From Leuconostoc palmae (GTDB taxonomy: Bacteria; Bacillota; Bacilli; Lactobacillales; Lactobacillaceae), in contig NZ_BPKZ01000007.1 in assembly GCF_019656075.1 (NCBI RefSeq), positions 43,560 through 107,559 on the forward strand: a DNA stretch of 64,000 bases. The letters run 5' to 3'. A model generated the notes under the pieces. The model worked only from the letters and a program-made list of their open reading frames with translations, searched no databases and had not been told where the DNA came from. Positions within the stretch are counted from its first letter, which is position 1. The number at the start of each line of letters is the position of its first letter. The translations under genes and the position numbers were made by a program. Shown in pieces: positions 47,076-58,016 of the stretch.

Positions 47076-48068
47076 ATGGCAAAAGATATTGGCATTGACT
47101 TGGGAACAGCCAATGTTCTCATATATGTAGAGGGTAAAGGAATCGTTTTAAACGAACCTTCAGTTGTAGCCGTAGATGATAAGAGCGATCGTGTTTTGGC
47201 GGTTGGATCAGAAGCATATCGTATGGTTGGACGTACACCGGGAAATATACGAGCTGTTCGTCCTTTAAAAGATGGTGTTATTTCTGACTTCGATGTGACT
47301 GAAGCAATGTTAACTTATTTTGTGGATAAGTTACATGTCAAGGGATTCATGTCTAAGCCAAATATTATGATTTGTGCGCCAACTAACATTACAGAAATTG
47401 AACGAAAAGCAATTATTCAAGCAGCTGAAAAGGCTGGAGGAGCTAAAGTCTATCTTGAGTATGAACCCAAAGTTGCTGCAGTTGGCGCTGGGTTAGATAT
47501 TTTCAAACCCATTGGGTCAATGGTTATTGATATGGGCGGCGGAACCTCAGACATTGCGGTGCTATCTCTTGGTGATATTGTTGTTTCTGAATCAATCAGG
47601 GTAGCTGGCGATAAGATGAACTTCGACATTGTTAGTTATCTAAAGCGTCGTCACAATCTTATTGTCGGAGAGCGTACAGCTGAAACGATTAAGATTCAAA
47701 TTGGATCTGCTTTGCCAGTTGATGAACCACTAACTATGGAAGTGCGTGGACGTGATAACTTTGAAGGAATGCCTAAAACGGTAACTATTAATTCAAACGA
47801 AGTTGAAGAATCTTTGCACGATACATTACAACAAATTGTGAGAGCTGCTCACTCAGTTCTAGCAAAACTACCACCAGAATTAGCAGCCGATATTATTGAT
47901 CGTGGCATTATGTTAACAGGTGGTGGGGCATTATTGCATGGGATGGATCAGTTATTGTCAGATGCTTTAGAAGTCCCAGTTGTAGTCTCAGATTCTCCAT
48001 TAGACAATGTCGCTAAAGGAGCAGGGGCACTTCTTGAACACATGAAAGCAACACATAAGGGATTATAA
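47076..48068 (+). CDS. mreB: Rod-shape protein MreB/Mbl
   Basis: Actin-like ATPase that guides lateral wall synthesis. Actin-fold motifs are seen: phosphate 1 GIDLGTANVLIYV, phosphate 2 VIDMGGGTSDIAV, and the adenosine loop MLTGGGALLHGMD. ATG 47076 behind TGGAG gives 330 residues; the frame is open further upstream to 47007 without support. It is grouped with a DUF2969 gene and rodA. Leuconostoc are ovoid cocci, so it may serve limited elongation. Confidence 0.94.
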   Translation: MAKDIGIDLGTANVLIYVEGKGIVLNEPSVVAVDDKSDRVLAVGSEAYRMVGRTPGNIRAVRPLKDGVISDFDVTEAMLTYFVDKLHVKGFMSKPNIMICAPTNITEIERKAIIQAAEKAGGAKVYLEYEPKVAAVGAGLDIFKPIGSMVIDMGGGTSDIAVLSLGDIVVSESIRVAGDKMNFDIVSYLKRRHNLIVGERTAETIKIQIGSALPVDEPLTMEVRGRDNFEGMPKTVTINSNEVEESLHDTLQQIVRAAHSVLAKLPPELAADIIDRGIMLTGGGALLHGMDQLLSDALEVPVVVSDSPLDNVAKGAGALLEHMKATHKGL

Positions 48069-48069
48069 A

Positions 48070-48279
48070 ATGCGCAAGAAAAATCAGAATTTTGGTGTTG
48101 AATTGATCGACATTGATGGTCAAACACAAGTCATGATTGACAATAAACAAATCGGGCATGTAGAAGTCAGTGACAGAGGGTTTTCAGGATACTTTGGTAA
48201 GCAAGCGGTTATTAACCAAGCAAAAACCCAAGATGAAGCTATTCAAGCTATTTTAGCCAGTTTTAATTTATATCAGTAA
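48070..48279 (+). CDS. DUF2969 protein
   Basis: A 69-residue soluble protein of a Lactobacillales-specific family, with the pattern NFGVELIDIDGQTQVMID and a C-terminal helix after QDEAIQAILASFN. Its function is unknown. It starts one base after the mreB stop, so it is translated with mreB; a hairpin separates it from rodA. Confidence 0.8.
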   Translation: MRKKNQNFGVELIDIDGQTQVMIDNKQIGHVEVSDRGFSGYFGKQAVINQAKTQDEAIQAILASFNLYQ

Positions 48280-48290
48280 ACATGGATAAA

Positions 48291-48323
48291 AAGCCCTTAT
48301 CATTAAAGTAAATGATAAGGGTT
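48291..48323 (+). terminator. Hairpin between the DUF2969 gene and rodA
   Basis: CCCTTATCATT/AATGATAAGGG with a six-base loop. Only a short T run follows, so termination is probably partial. Confidence 0.5.
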
Positions 48324-48347
48324 TGTACATAGGTGAGGGAACATTAG

Positions 48348-49568
48348 ATGCAAAATATACCATCACGACAAATTAGTAATCGTACTTCAGGATCTGAGCT
48401 TGATTGGGGAATTATACTATCACTGTTATTATTTATGATTATTGGTTTGAGTTCGATTTTTGAAGCAGCATTACATTCACAATATGGGAATGTTCAAATG
48501 GCACTACGTGCTACCTTTATTCAAGGATTATTTTGGGTAATTAGTGCGGTTATCATTGCTTTTCTGCTTCGATTTGATGCCTCACAATTATGGCGTTTAG
48601 CACCTATTGGCTATGCGCTTGGTATTTTTTTACTAATAGCTATCTTACTATTCTACGATAGGGCGATGGCAGCTTCCACGGGTGCCAAATCTTGGTTTGT
48701 TTTTGGACCAGTGTCTTTTCAGCCTTCTGAAGTTGTAAAACCAGCTTTTATTTTAATGTTGAGTCGTGTAGTTGCTCAGCATAATCGAATATATGAACAT
48801 CATTCTGTACAATCAGATTGGCTACTTCTGGGAAAAATGGCACTGTGCTTTTTGCCTATTGCCTTGCTTATTTCGATGCAACCGGATTTGGGAACATTAT
48901 TAGTATTCATGTCAATTTTTGGAGGAGTCACACTTGTCTCTGGTATCACCTGGCGTATTTTAGGACCAGTTATAGCTGTAGCTGCTACGGTCGGGGCAAC
49001 GTTATTAGCTTTGGTCACATCATCGTCAGGGAAAGTTATTTTGGATGCACTTGGGTTTAAATTGTACCAGTTTGATCGAATACAAACTTGGCTTCATCCA
49101 GATCAGGATACATCTTCTTCAGGGTATCAAACTTATCAAAGTCTAAAAGCGATTGGTTCAGGACAAATAACAGGACAAGGTTTTGGACACCTCAAAGTAT
49201 ATGTACCTGTTAGAGAATCAGATATGATTTTTTCTGTTATTGGCGAAAGTTTTGGTTTCGTCGGTGGTACTTTGCTTATTATTTTATATTTTGCATTAAT
49301 TTACCGTTTAATCAAAGCAACGTTTAGAGCGCAAAATGCATTTTATGCTTATATTGCGACAGGTGTTGTTATGATGGTTATGTTTCATGTATTTGAAAAT
49401 ATTGGTATGAGTATTGGTTTACTACCTTTAACAGGTATTCCGTTACCTTTTATTTCACAAGGTGGGTCGTCTTTACTTGGTAATATGATTGGTGTGGGAT
49501 TGATATTGTCAATTGGCTACCAACAACAAAAAACAACTTTTACAGAATCGACAGGTTTTTCTATCTGA
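48348..49568 (+). CDS. rodA: SEDS-family peptidoglycan polymerase RodA
   Basis: Membrane glycosyltransferase that polymerises lipid II with a partner PBP during elongation. About ten membrane helices; the SEDS signature regions GPVSFQPSEVVKPAFI, ISMQPDLGTLLVF and IGLLPLTGIPLPFISQGGSS are all present, including the catalytic-loop Asp of QPDLG. At 406 residues and next to mreB it fits RodA better than FtsW. It overlaps the next gene by one base. Confidence 0.93.
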   Translation: MQNIPSRQISNRTSGSELDWGIILSLLLFMIIGLSSIFEAALHSQYGNVQMALRATFIQGLFWVISAVIIAFLLRFDASQLWRLAPIGYALGIFLLIAILLFYDRAMAASTGAKSWFVFGPVSFQPSEVVKPAFILMLSRVVAQHNRIYEHHSVQSDWLLLGKMALCFLPIALLISMQPDLGTLLVFMSIFGGVTLVSGITWRILGPVIAVAATVGATLLALVTSSSGKVILDALGFKLYQFDRIQTWLHPDQDTSSSGYQTYQSLKAIGSGQITGQGFGHLKVYVPVRESDMIFSVIGESFGFVGGTLLIILYFALIYRLIKATFRAQNAFYAYIATGVVMMVMFHVFENIGMSIGLLPLTGIPLPFISQGGSSLLGNMIGVGLILSIGYQQQKTTFTESTGFSI

Positions 49569-50569
49569 TGAGTAATTTAATTCAGTTGCAAGAACAATTT
49601 ATAAACATAAGAGAAAAAACTCGTTCTGGCGAAATTTTTCAGTCTCTTGGAGATAAAATTGCCAGTGTGTTAAATGATGCTGAAAGAGACGCGTTAACTG
49701 ATATTCAATTACCCCAAAATGGGGAAGCGGCATTAGAAATCATAAAACGTTATAATCGTCAGTCAGAATCAAGTAATACTGATCATCAAAACATATACAA
49801 CGTTGACATGATCTCAGATAATGATTTACTAATTGTTGTTCAGCAATTAGCAAATCCATTACCAAAATTTCGTGATACGGGTGCTTTTTTTTTCATCAGT
49901 GACGTTATTCAAAACGATTTAATAACTGAAAAACAAATGCATTGGCTAATGGCATATTTGATTGATGATACACGACTATTTGGCCATATATTTGAGCCTA
50001 ATAATGATGCAATATATCAAAGATCTTTTGCTATCTTAGTCATATCGTTATTACTATTTACTCACCGTACGCGTAAATCATTTTTGACTGTTAATGAATT
50101 AGATCATGTCATCAACAAAGTTGCGTTATATGCTGCTTTAGAGCGTGACACACGCGGATTTATTGGTACAAATGGATGGGCACACGCATTTACACACATT
50201 GCTAATGCTATTGCTGAATTATTAATGTTTCCTCATCTGATGCGAGCTGATAAGTTATTTTTACTGGCTAGTATGTTAGCAGGTTATCGTGAATTGCAAC
50301 AACCACTAATGATGGGCGAGACAGAGCGAATTGTTGAAGTCACTAATTTCAGTGCCAACAAACATGCTGTTTATCATGATTATGTGTTATTAACATTGAA
50401 ATTATGGCGCAAAGATTTAGTAACTAGGAAACCACCACAAGATGAAGGTAGATGGCATCAAATGTACAATAGAACGCGATTTTTTAATACACTGATGCTG
50501 CGGGGGAGAGATGATGTTCCAGAAAAAATATATGCCTACATCGAGCAGACTAGAGATTTTTTAACATAA
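49568..50569 (+). CDS. DUF2785-like protein
   Basis: A 333-residue soluble, helical protein. The segment RGFIGTNGWAHAFTHIANAI, followed by a run of paired helices, matches DUF2785 as I know it. No catalytic site can be named, although the conserved Trp-Ala-His pattern may be one. Its start overlaps the rodA stop, which suggests co-translation with the wall gene; a role there is speculative. It is followed by ddl after 62 bases. Confidence 0.65.
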   Translation: MSNLIQLQEQFINIREKTRSGEIFQSLGDKIASVLNDAERDALTDIQLPQNGEAALEIIKRYNRQSESSNTDHQNIYNVDMISDNDLLIVVQQLANPLPKFRDTGAFFFISDVIQNDLITEKQMHWLMAYLIDDTRLFGHIFEPNNDAIYQRSFAILVISLLLFTHRTRKSFLTVNELDHVINKVALYAALERDTRGFIGTNGWAHAFTHIANAIAELLMFPHLMRADKLFLLASMLAGYRELQQPLMMGETERIVEVTNFSANKHAVYHDYVLLTLKLWRKDLVTRKPPQDEGRWHQMYNRTRFFNTLMLRGRDDVPEKIYAYIEQTRDFLT

Positions 50570-50607
50570 ATTTCTAAGTATTGCAGTTGAATATTACTTT
50601 ATTTTGA

Positions 50608-51764
<1,157 letters not shown>

Positions 51765-51765
<1 letters not shown>

Positions 51766-52631
51766 TGGTAAAAAATATTAGACACGACAGTTTTGATGGT
51801 AAAGCAATAAGAGTAGCTCGAAAAAAAATGCATTTGTCACAAGTTGAGTTAGCCGAGGGCATTACCACACAAGCTACTATTTCGCTTGTTGAAAATCAAA
51901 ACCGAGTACCTAATGCTGATGTTTTACTTGCTATTTTAGATCGTTTGAATCTTGATATGTCTGAATTTGTATCTGGTGATTTTTTGACCCAAAAAGCCAA
52001 AGAATTACTGGGAAAAGTTGTGCTACAGATGAAGCATGATGCGTTGTCAGAATTTGCTGATTTTGAAAAAGCTTTAAGTCAAAACGCGCCAACAGTCCAA
52101 GCTTACTATATTTTGAAAGCAGCGAATGCTTGTTATAATGAAAAAAATTATGATCAAGTGATTGCGTTTGCAAATAAGGCAGTTGATGAGAATACACCAT
52201 CATTAGGTGATTTTTACTTATTTTATGCATATCGTCAAATGGGAACGAGCTACTATTTTAAAGGCGATATAAAAACAGCTCAAGAAAAATTTGAAACAGC
52301 GTTTAGTTTGGAACCTAATTTAATAAGTGCCGGAGACATGGAATTCCATGGTGCTTTAAAAGGTAGACAATATTATGCCGAATTTCTCGTTGAAATCAAT
52401 CAATTAGATAAAGCGGCTGATATTTTATTAGAAGCTTTGGAAGCATTGCGTAAAAGAGTAGATTTGCTCTGGGTTCCAGATTTAAATGAATTGTTAGCTA
52501 AAGTAGAGCAAAAAAGAGGTAATAATTCTGAAGCTCAAAAGCGTATACATTATGCACATGTTGCTGCGTATTTGTCTAATAGAAAAAAGACAGAAGCACA
52601 TCTTGCGGAATTAGATAAGGTTAAAATATAA
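51765..52631 (+). CDS. HTH-XRE regulator with TPR-like C-terminus (RRNPP-like)
   Basis: The N-terminal HTH (residues 12-68: AIRVARKKMHLSQVELAEGI) binds DNA. The remaining 210 residues are TPR-like helical pairs (NYDQVIAFANKAVDENTP, KGDIKTAQEKFETAFSL, NQLDKAADILLEALEALRK). This layout matches peptide-responsive Rgg/PlcR/PrgX-type regulators. No small pheromone gene is visible in the short flanks. Its ATG overlaps the ddl stop (TAATG), so the two are coupled. Target genes are unknown. Confidence 0.8.
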
Positions 52632-52632
52632 C

Positions 52633-52667
52633 AAAAAGCTTTCATGCCAAAACATGAAAGCTTTTTG
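52633..52667. terminator. Bidirectional terminator
   Basis: AAAAAGCTTTCATG and CATGAAAGCTTTTT around CCAAAA, between the HTH-TPR gene and converging uspA. Confidence 0.9.
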
Positions 52668-52676
52668 TTTTATATT

Positions 52677-53120
52677 TTAACTACGAACAACTAGTACATC
52701 GACTTTAGCCGTGCGTGTGACAAACTCTGTCACTGATCCAATAACTAAACGTTCAACAGCATTTAAACCAGTAGCACCGATAACAATAATATCAGCAGCT
52801 ACTTCGTTTGGCACTTCTTTAGCAATGAGTGTCTTTGGTGAGCCATATTCGATCAAATAATCAACATTCTTGACGCCTGCATCTAGCGCTTGTTGCTTAT
52901 AGTTTTCAAGACTTTTACGGGTCTCGTCTGAAACAGCCTCTACCATTGTGTCATCAAAACTAGCAACATTTTGGAATGCTCGCGTATCAATAACATTCAA
53001 AATAGACAGTACACCATTTTCACCGGCATGATTAGCTAATTCAATAGCACGTACAAGTGCAGCTTCTGATTCTTTTGAACCATCCATTGGTACTAAAATT
53101 TTATTATAGTTTGCTGTCAT
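52677..53120 (-). CDS. Universal stress protein UspA family
   Basis: Single-domain UspA protein of 147 residues. The ATP-binding pattern is intact: ILVPMDGSKES at the N-terminus and GATGLNAVERLVIGSVTEFV near the end (Gly-x2-Gly-x9-Gly-Ser form). It probably binds ATP and acts in stress survival by an unknown mechanism. AAGGAG precedes the ATG. Codon use is of the highly expressed kind. Confidence 0.92.
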   Translation of the reverse strand: MTANYNKILVPMDGSKESEAALVRAIELANHAGENGVLSILNVIDTRAFQNVASFDDTMVEAVSDETRKSLENYKQQALDAGVKNVDYLIEYGSPKTLIAKEVPNEVAADIIVIGATGLNAVERLVIGSVTEFVTRTAKVDVLVVRS

Positions 53121-53208
53121 GAATTTTCTCCTTATGTGTATCTATGCACTAAGTATAACGCTTTCATTGAAAAAATAATAGCATATTTTAAATTTTGTCT
53201 AATATTTT

Positions 53209-53434
53209 AAAAAAAGCGTTCACATTATGTGAACGCACGGGACATGCCCGGAATACTCATGATACCGTTAATCGCTACGCAGATTTTCCTCGAATTCATC
53301 GAGGTGGATAGTTCATATTAATTGTCAGATTACCAAATGAAAGGGCAGATCTTTTAAGTCAATAATTCCTGTCCGTAATAAAGGTTGTAAGGAAAAAACT
53401 GATGATGTAGCCATGCGTATATCTGGGTAATTCA
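53209..53434 (-). ncRNA. ssrS: Candidate 6S RNA
   Basis: A gene-free block on the minus strand has a promoter-like TATAAT (53441-53446), about 225 transcribed bases, and a perfect hairpin GCGTTCACA/TGTGAACGC with T7 at its end (53209-53236). The arms fold into a rod: GCTAC/GTAGC, CAG/CTG, TTTTCCT/AGGAAAA, a large central bubble, then ATTATTG/CAATTAAT and AGAT/ATCT near the tip. Its position next to rarA is where 6S RNA genes often lie in Firmicutes. The -35 is poorly spaced, and a CCTCGA/TCGAGG hairpin competes. Confidence 0.45.
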
Positions 53435-53488
53435 TATTATATTATAGCGTAATTTCATAATGACAACTAGTCTTGACAAATTTAAAAA

Positions 53489-54775
53489 TTAGTCACTTAG
53501 ACCATTTTTTTGTGATGTTTTCAATGAACGATATAAATCAAGAAAGGATTGTTCAGTTTTAGAATTACCTTTTGGTGTAAAGTAATTAGCATTTTTAATA
53601 CGATCGGGTAGATATTGCTGTGGTATCCAATCATTTTTAAATTCATGAGGATAAACATAGTTGACACCACGGCCTAAATCACCTGCACCTTTATAATGTG
53701 CATCTTTGAGATGATTTGGAATATCACCTATTTTTCCTAAATGTATATCCGCTAAAGCGCGGTCGATAGCCTGATAAGCAGAATTTGATTTAGGAGATAG
53801 TGAGAGTTCAATAATTGCGTTTGCCAAAGGAATTCGTGCTTCAGGTAATCCCAAAGCTTGAGCAGCTTGTGTAGCTAAAACAGCTCTTTGTACGGCAGTA
53901 GGATTGGCTAAACCTATGTCTTCATAGGCAATAACTGTTAACCTTCTGGCAAGTATGTTCAAATCTCCAGATTCGATAATTCTTGCAGCATAATGTAATG
54001 CGGCATCGGTATCTGATCCTCGAATAGATTTTTGTAAAGCGGAAATGACATCATAGTGAGCATCACCGTCTTTATCAGCAGATAAAGATTTTTTCTGTAT
54101 GGTTTCTTCGATGATGGGTAATGTAATATGAATGACGTCATCAGTATTTTTAGGTGTTGATAATACAGCAAGTTCTAATCCGTTTAGTGCGCTACGCAAA
54201 TCGCCATTGGTTGCACGAGTTAGATGGTGTAGTGCTGGTTCGTCTAATTGAATAGAATAATGACCTAATCCGTTTGTTTTGTCATGTAGTGCTCGTATTA
54301 TTGCTTTCTTAATATCAAGTTCCTCTAGTGGCTTGACTTCAAAGATTTGAGTTCGCGAACGAATCGCTGGCGTAACATTAATATATGGATTTTCGGTTGT
54401 TGCACCAATTAAAATAATTGCACCTGATTCTAGATGTGGTAATAAAAAATCTTGCTTCACTTTATTTAATCGATGTATTTCATCGAGTAGCAAAATCACA
54501 GTGCCTGACATTTTTGCTTCCTCAGCTACGATTTGTAAATCTTTTTGAGTATCGGTTGCTGCATTAAGTATACGAAATGCGTATTTGGATGAGCCGGCAA
54601 TTGCGGAGGCAATTGATGTTTTGCCGATACCTGGGGGTCCATAAAGAATCATTGAATGTAACCTTTTAGCAGCAACCATACGCCAAATGATTTTATTTTT
54701 TCCAACGAGATGCTGCTGACCAACAATGTCTTCGATTTTATCTGGACGCATGCGATACGCTAACGGTTGTTGCAT
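53489..54775 (-). CDS. rarA: Replication-associated AAA+ ATPase RarA (MgsA)
   Basis: AAA+ protein acting at stalled replication forks. It starts LAYRMRPDKIEDIVGQQHL, as in RarA. Walker A is GPPGIGKTS near residue 46, Walker B VILLLDEIHR, sensor 1 GATTENP, sensor 2 NGDLRSALNGLELA. The tetramerisation domain with LNILARRLTVIAYEDIGLANP completes the 428 residues. It follows yueI in the same direction. Confidence 0.95.
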   Translation of the reverse strand: MQQPLAYRMRPDKIEDIVGQQHLVGKNKIIWRMVAAKRLHSMILYGPPGIGKTSIASAIAGSSKYAFRILNAATDTQKDLQIVAEEAKMSGTVILLLDEIHRLNKVKQDFLLPHLESGAIILIGATTENPYINVTPAIRSRTQIFEVKPLEELDIKKAIIRALHDKTNGLGHYSIQLDEPALHHLTRATNGDLRSALNGLELAVLSTPKNTDDVIHITLPIIEETIQKKSLSADKDGDAHYDVISALQKSIRGSDTDAALHYAARIIESGDLNILARRLTVIAYEDIGLANPTAVQRAVLATQAAQALGLPEARIPLANAIIELSLSPKSNSAYQAIDRALADIHLGKIGDIPNHLKDAHYKGAGDLGRGVNYVYPHEFKNDWIPQQYLPDRIKNANYFTPKGNSKTEQSFLDLYRSLKTSQKNGLSD

Positions 54776-54835
54776 AAGATAAACTACCTAAAATCATTCT
54801 GAAATATACGTTAGAATGTTTCCCTTCTATCAAAA

Positions 54836-55207
54836 TTAATTGAAATATATATTATCAATGTTAACTGCATAGTTTGTTTGCAATAAGACAACTATAGGAT
54901 CATCTTGTTTATTAATTATGGTCTGATCCGAAATAATTGTAAAAGAATGACCAGTTTTTGAAGCCAATGCAACGTAAAAAGATAAGAGCTCACCAGCAGT
55001 CCTTTGATCAATCACCACTTTACCGTCTTTGTAGGTTTTTAGGGTATTTTCAAATAATGATTGTATTTTGCTGTTAGTTATCTGTGATTTTTTTACTGCA
55101 GCTACAACACGTTCTCTAAATGTTCCCAAATAACGTCGCTGTTCGTCAGGATTAATTTTAATAGGAGAACCCGATTTTTCTTGTTGAAGGCGTTCATTGA
55201 TGTCCAT
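54836..55207 (-). CDS. YueI-family protein (DUF1694)
   Basis: A small cytoplasmic protein of 123 residues with the family layout: DINERLQQ start, PDEQRRYLGTFRERVV, then a strand region ending in IVVLLQTNYAVNIDNIYF. Its function is unknown. I use ATG 55207, ten bases after GGAG; a TTG at 55216 lies between. It is followed by rarA on the same strand. Confidence 0.8.
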   Translation of the reverse strand: MDINERLQQEKSGSPIKINPDEQRRYLGTFRERVVAAVKKSQITNSKIQSLFENTLKTYKDGKVVIDQRTAGELLSFYVALASKTGHSFTIISDQTIINKQDDPIVVLLQTNYAVNIDNIYFN

Positions 55208-55276
55208 TAATTCCAATCTCCGATACGTTTTAGTATATATATTATACTTTAATCACAAATCAGAATTCAAATGTAA

Positions 55277-55305
55277 AAGAAAAACGTCACCAAACGGTGA
55301 CGTTT
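55277..55305 (-). terminator. rpsD terminator
   Basis: On the minus strand AACGTCACCGTTTGGTGACGTT with a following T run. Confidence 0.85.
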
Positions 55306-55328
55306 CAACCAAAATTGACTTAAGTGTA

Positions 55329-55940
55329 TTAACCCAAACGGTTGTAGTATTCGACAATCAAAGCTTCGTTGATATCAGCATCTAATTCTTCACGTTCTGG
55401 CAAACGTACTAAAGTACCTTCAAGCTTTTCAGCATCGAAAGAAACGAATTGTGGGCGAGCCACAACTGATTCAACGGCAACTTGGATAGGTACAATGTTT
55501 TTTGACTTATCGCGAACAGAAATAACTTGACCTGGTGTAACATTGAATGAAGCAATGTCAACACGCTTACCATCAACCAAAATGTGACCATGGTTTACTA
55601 ATTGACGGGCTTGTTGGCGTGTAGTTGCCAATCCGAGACGGTAAACAAGTGAATCTAAACGTTGTTCCAATAAGATCATGAAGTTAGTACCGTGAGTACC
55701 CTTACGAATCTTACCAGCTTTGTTAAACAAAGAATGGAATTGACGTTCTGTCAAACCATAAGTGAAACGCAACTTTTGCTTTTCACGCAATTGTGTACCG
55801 TATTCAGAAATTTTTGCGCGACGACCTGCACCGTGATCACCAGGTGCGTATGCGCGACGTGACAATTCTTTACCTGTACCAGACAATGAAACACCTAAGC
55901 GACGTGAGATACGCCACTTTGGACCTGTATAACGTGACAT
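55329..55940 (-). CDS. rpsD: 30S ribosomal protein S4
   Basis: Primary 16S-binding protein and assembly nucleator. ATG 55940 behind GGAGG gives [16 protein letters not shown] and 203 residues. The S4 RNA-binding domain is seen in [30 protein letters not shown] and RVDIASF. Typical highly expressed codon use. It is a free-standing gene, as in Bacillus, with a long leader and a terminator. Confidence 0.97.
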   Translation of the reverse strand: MSRYTGPKWRISRRLGVSLSGTGKELSRRAYAPGDHGAGRRAKISEYGTQLREKQKLRFTYGLTERQFHSLFNKAGKIRKGTHGTNFMILLEQRLDSLVYRLGLATTRQQARQLVNHGHILVDGKRVDIASFNVTPGQVISVRDKSKNIVPIQVAVESVVARPQFVSFDAEKLEGTLVRLPEREELDADINEALIVEYYNRLG

Positions 55941-56136
55941 GTATATGTCCTCCAAAATGTAGTTTGTCGTACATTTGAGGGTAAATACCAGATGCGTGCA
56001 GCGCCTATCTTGACGTTTCTCAGAACCAGTAGCATGGTCTTACTAACGATTTGGGGCGTTGTTGACGCGCTTCTTTATTTACTGCTACTCAATTTACAAC
56101 TTAGAAAATCATATCAAATTTTGTCTAATTAAGCAA
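55941..56136 (-). promoter_or_regulatory. rpsD promoter and long leader, possible S4-binding element
   Basis: On the minus strand TTGCTT (56131-56136), 17 bases, TATGAT (56108-56113) form the promoter. About 160 bases of structured leader follow, with GCGTCAACAACGC and GGCGCTGCACGC stem elements before the ribosome site. S4 represses its own gene through such a leader in Bacillus; the exact match was not checked. Confidence 0.5.
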
Positions 56137-56249
56137 GTTATTAAGAAAAACATAAACGACTTGAGATTTAGCAAAAAAAGAACGAAGCTCTGCATAAGAT
56201 CACTGTGCGTGTTAGAATTAATGTATCAAGTAAAAATGGGATAAAACAC

Positions 56250-57962
56250 ATGAATTTAACTATATTAGCTATCGTACTACTTTTAGTCATTATTGCTTAT
56301 TTAGCAATCTTTTTTACGCAAAGGACAACTGTAAAGCGGGTCAATCTTTTAAAATTAAAAAAAGAACAATTAACATCATTGAAAGTCAGGGATGAGCTAG
56401 TTGAAGGCCGAAAGCTATCATTAACTGGGCAATCTCTGAAAGAATACCAGGCGCTTGAAAGACAGTTTAATGATATAAAAAATAATAAGTTTCTAAAAAT
56501 TGATCAACAAGCTAACTTGGTTTTGTTTGAAGCTCGTGGTATTAACTTTGTTAAAACAAGACATGAATTAGCGCGATTGGAATCAATGATTGATAATACT
56601 GAGCAAACAATAAACGAAGTGCGAAGTGGTCTGTCTGAGTTGAAAAAAATCAACGAAGCTCATCGAGAAGCAATTAATGATTTGAAGAAAAAGTATGATG
56701 ATTTGCGTAAACGCTTATTAGCTGAAAACTTTAAGTATGGACCTGCAAATGACGGTCTAGATAAGTTTTTGTCACAGCTTGAAAAAGATTATGAAGAATT
56801 CACGAAGCTTACTGAAGACGGAGACCATGCTACTGCATCAGACATCTATGAACAGTTAGCCATGGAAACAACTCAAATGGAAACCATGATGAGTGATATT
56901 CCTGATTTATTTGAGAAGTTGAATAAAGTATATGTTGAACAGTTAAATGATTTATCGCAAGGACATGCTGATATGTTGAATCAGGGATTTGTATTTCCAA
57001 ATGATACAGTCGATACAGAGCTAACTGCGATTGATTCTCAACGTCAACAAGTACTAAAGTTATTGGGAGAATTAAAGCTAAAAGAGGTTGTTGAGCAAAG
57101 TAGCTACATTGAACGTCGTATTGATTCCTTATACGATTTGATGGAATCTGAAGTTTCGGCTAGACAACAAGTTAAGAAACATGCTAGTCAATTATCTTCT
57201 GATTTGTTGCGCATAAGAGAACAAAATAGTGCGCTATCTATTGAATTAGATCGTTTAGGACAAAATTTCCAATTTACACATCGCGAATTGGAATTACGTC
57301 GCACATTACTTGAGCGTATCAATGAAGGGGAAGACCAAATTAATCATAATGACGATCTACTGGAATCAGCGGAAATGTCATTTAGTGAGTTACAATCAAA
57401 GCAAGAACAGCTCATAGAACAATTTGCAGATATCGAAGCACAACAAGTTGACATTTGGAAAAATATTTCTGGGTTAGAGAAGGCGCAAAAATCCGCCAGA
57501 AAATTTGGCGCACAGTATCAAAAAGAAATCGAAAATATTAAACATTCTGTTGAAAGAATGAATTTGCCTGGTTTACCAGCCAACTATCTTGAATACTTTT
57601 TTGCAGTTGCGAACGAATTAGAGCGACTTGCTAAATCATTACAAGCTACATTAGTTAATATGGATGAAGTGCAACGCCAATTAAATATTGTTTCTTCAGA
57701 TATTGATACTCTAAAAGAAAAAACAGAAAAGATTATTGATCAAGCTGCATTAACTGAACAATTATTGCAGTATGCTAACCGCTATAGAGCAGGGAATGAT
57801 CGTGTTGCTGCAGCTAGTGAGCAGGCAAGAATGTTCTATGAACGTGATTATAGTTTTGATAAAGCTATGGATGTTTTAGGTCCAGCCTTAGATAGTGTTG
57901 AGCCTGGTATATATGAAAAGATTGTTGATTCATATATGCGACGTAAAACGCCTTTAGTATAG
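56250..57962 (+). CDS. ezrA: Septation ring regulator EzrA
   Basis: Membrane-anchored coiled-coil protein that controls FtsZ ring formation. One N-terminal helix (residues 3-22) is followed by about 540 residues of spectrin-like coiled coil; the QNSAL- and NQ-rich segments and C-terminal EQARMFYERDYSFDKAMD resemble the EzrA QNR-patch end. ATG 56250 gives 570 residues; the frame opens at 56205 without a ribosome site. A terminator follows. Confidence 0.92.
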   Translation: MNLTILAIVLLLVIIAYLAIFFTQRTTVKRVNLLKLKKEQLTSLKVRDELVEGRKLSLTGQSLKEYQALERQFNDIKNNKFLKIDQQANLVLFEARGINFVKTRHELARLESMIDNTEQTINEVRSGLSELKKINEAHREAINDLKKKYDDLRKRLLAENFKYGPANDGLDKFLSQLEKDYEEFTKLTEDGDHATASDIYEQLAMETTQMETMMSDIPDLFEKLNKVYVEQLNDLSQGHADMLNQGFVFPNDTVDTELTAIDSQRQQVLKLLGELKLKEVVEQSSYIERRIDSLYDLMESEVSARQQVKKHASQLSSDLLRIREQNSALSIELDRLGQNFQFTHRELELRRTLLERINEGEDQINHNDDLLESAEMSFSELQSKQEQLIEQFADIEAQQVDIWKNISGLEKAQKSARKFGAQYQKEIENIKHSVERMNLPGLPANYLEYFFAVANELERLAKSLQATLVNMDEVQRQLNIVSSDIDTLKEKTEKIIDQAALTEQLLQYANRYRAGNDRVAAASEQARMFYERDYSFDKAMDVLGPALDSVEPGIYEKIVDSYMRRKTPLV

Positions 57963-57978
57963 GAAAATTTTAAAAACA

Positions 57979-58016
57979 AAAATACTCGTCCGAATATATT
58001 CGGACGAGTATTTTTG
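57979..58016. terminator. Bidirectional terminator
   Basis: ATACTCGTCCGAA-TATA-TTCGGACGAGTAT with A and T runs on each side, between ezrA and the converging permease gene. Confidence 0.92.

Noticed and set aside
49568..50569. The gene after rodA as a divisome or wall enzyme
   Set aside because: Only overlap with rodA suggests it; the sequence resembles DUF2785 and shows no wall-related motif.
53209..53434. tmRNA, RNase P RNA or tracrRNA at this block
   Set aside because: No tRNA-like ends or tag reading frame, no RNase P core motifs, and no repeat or cas gene in the window.
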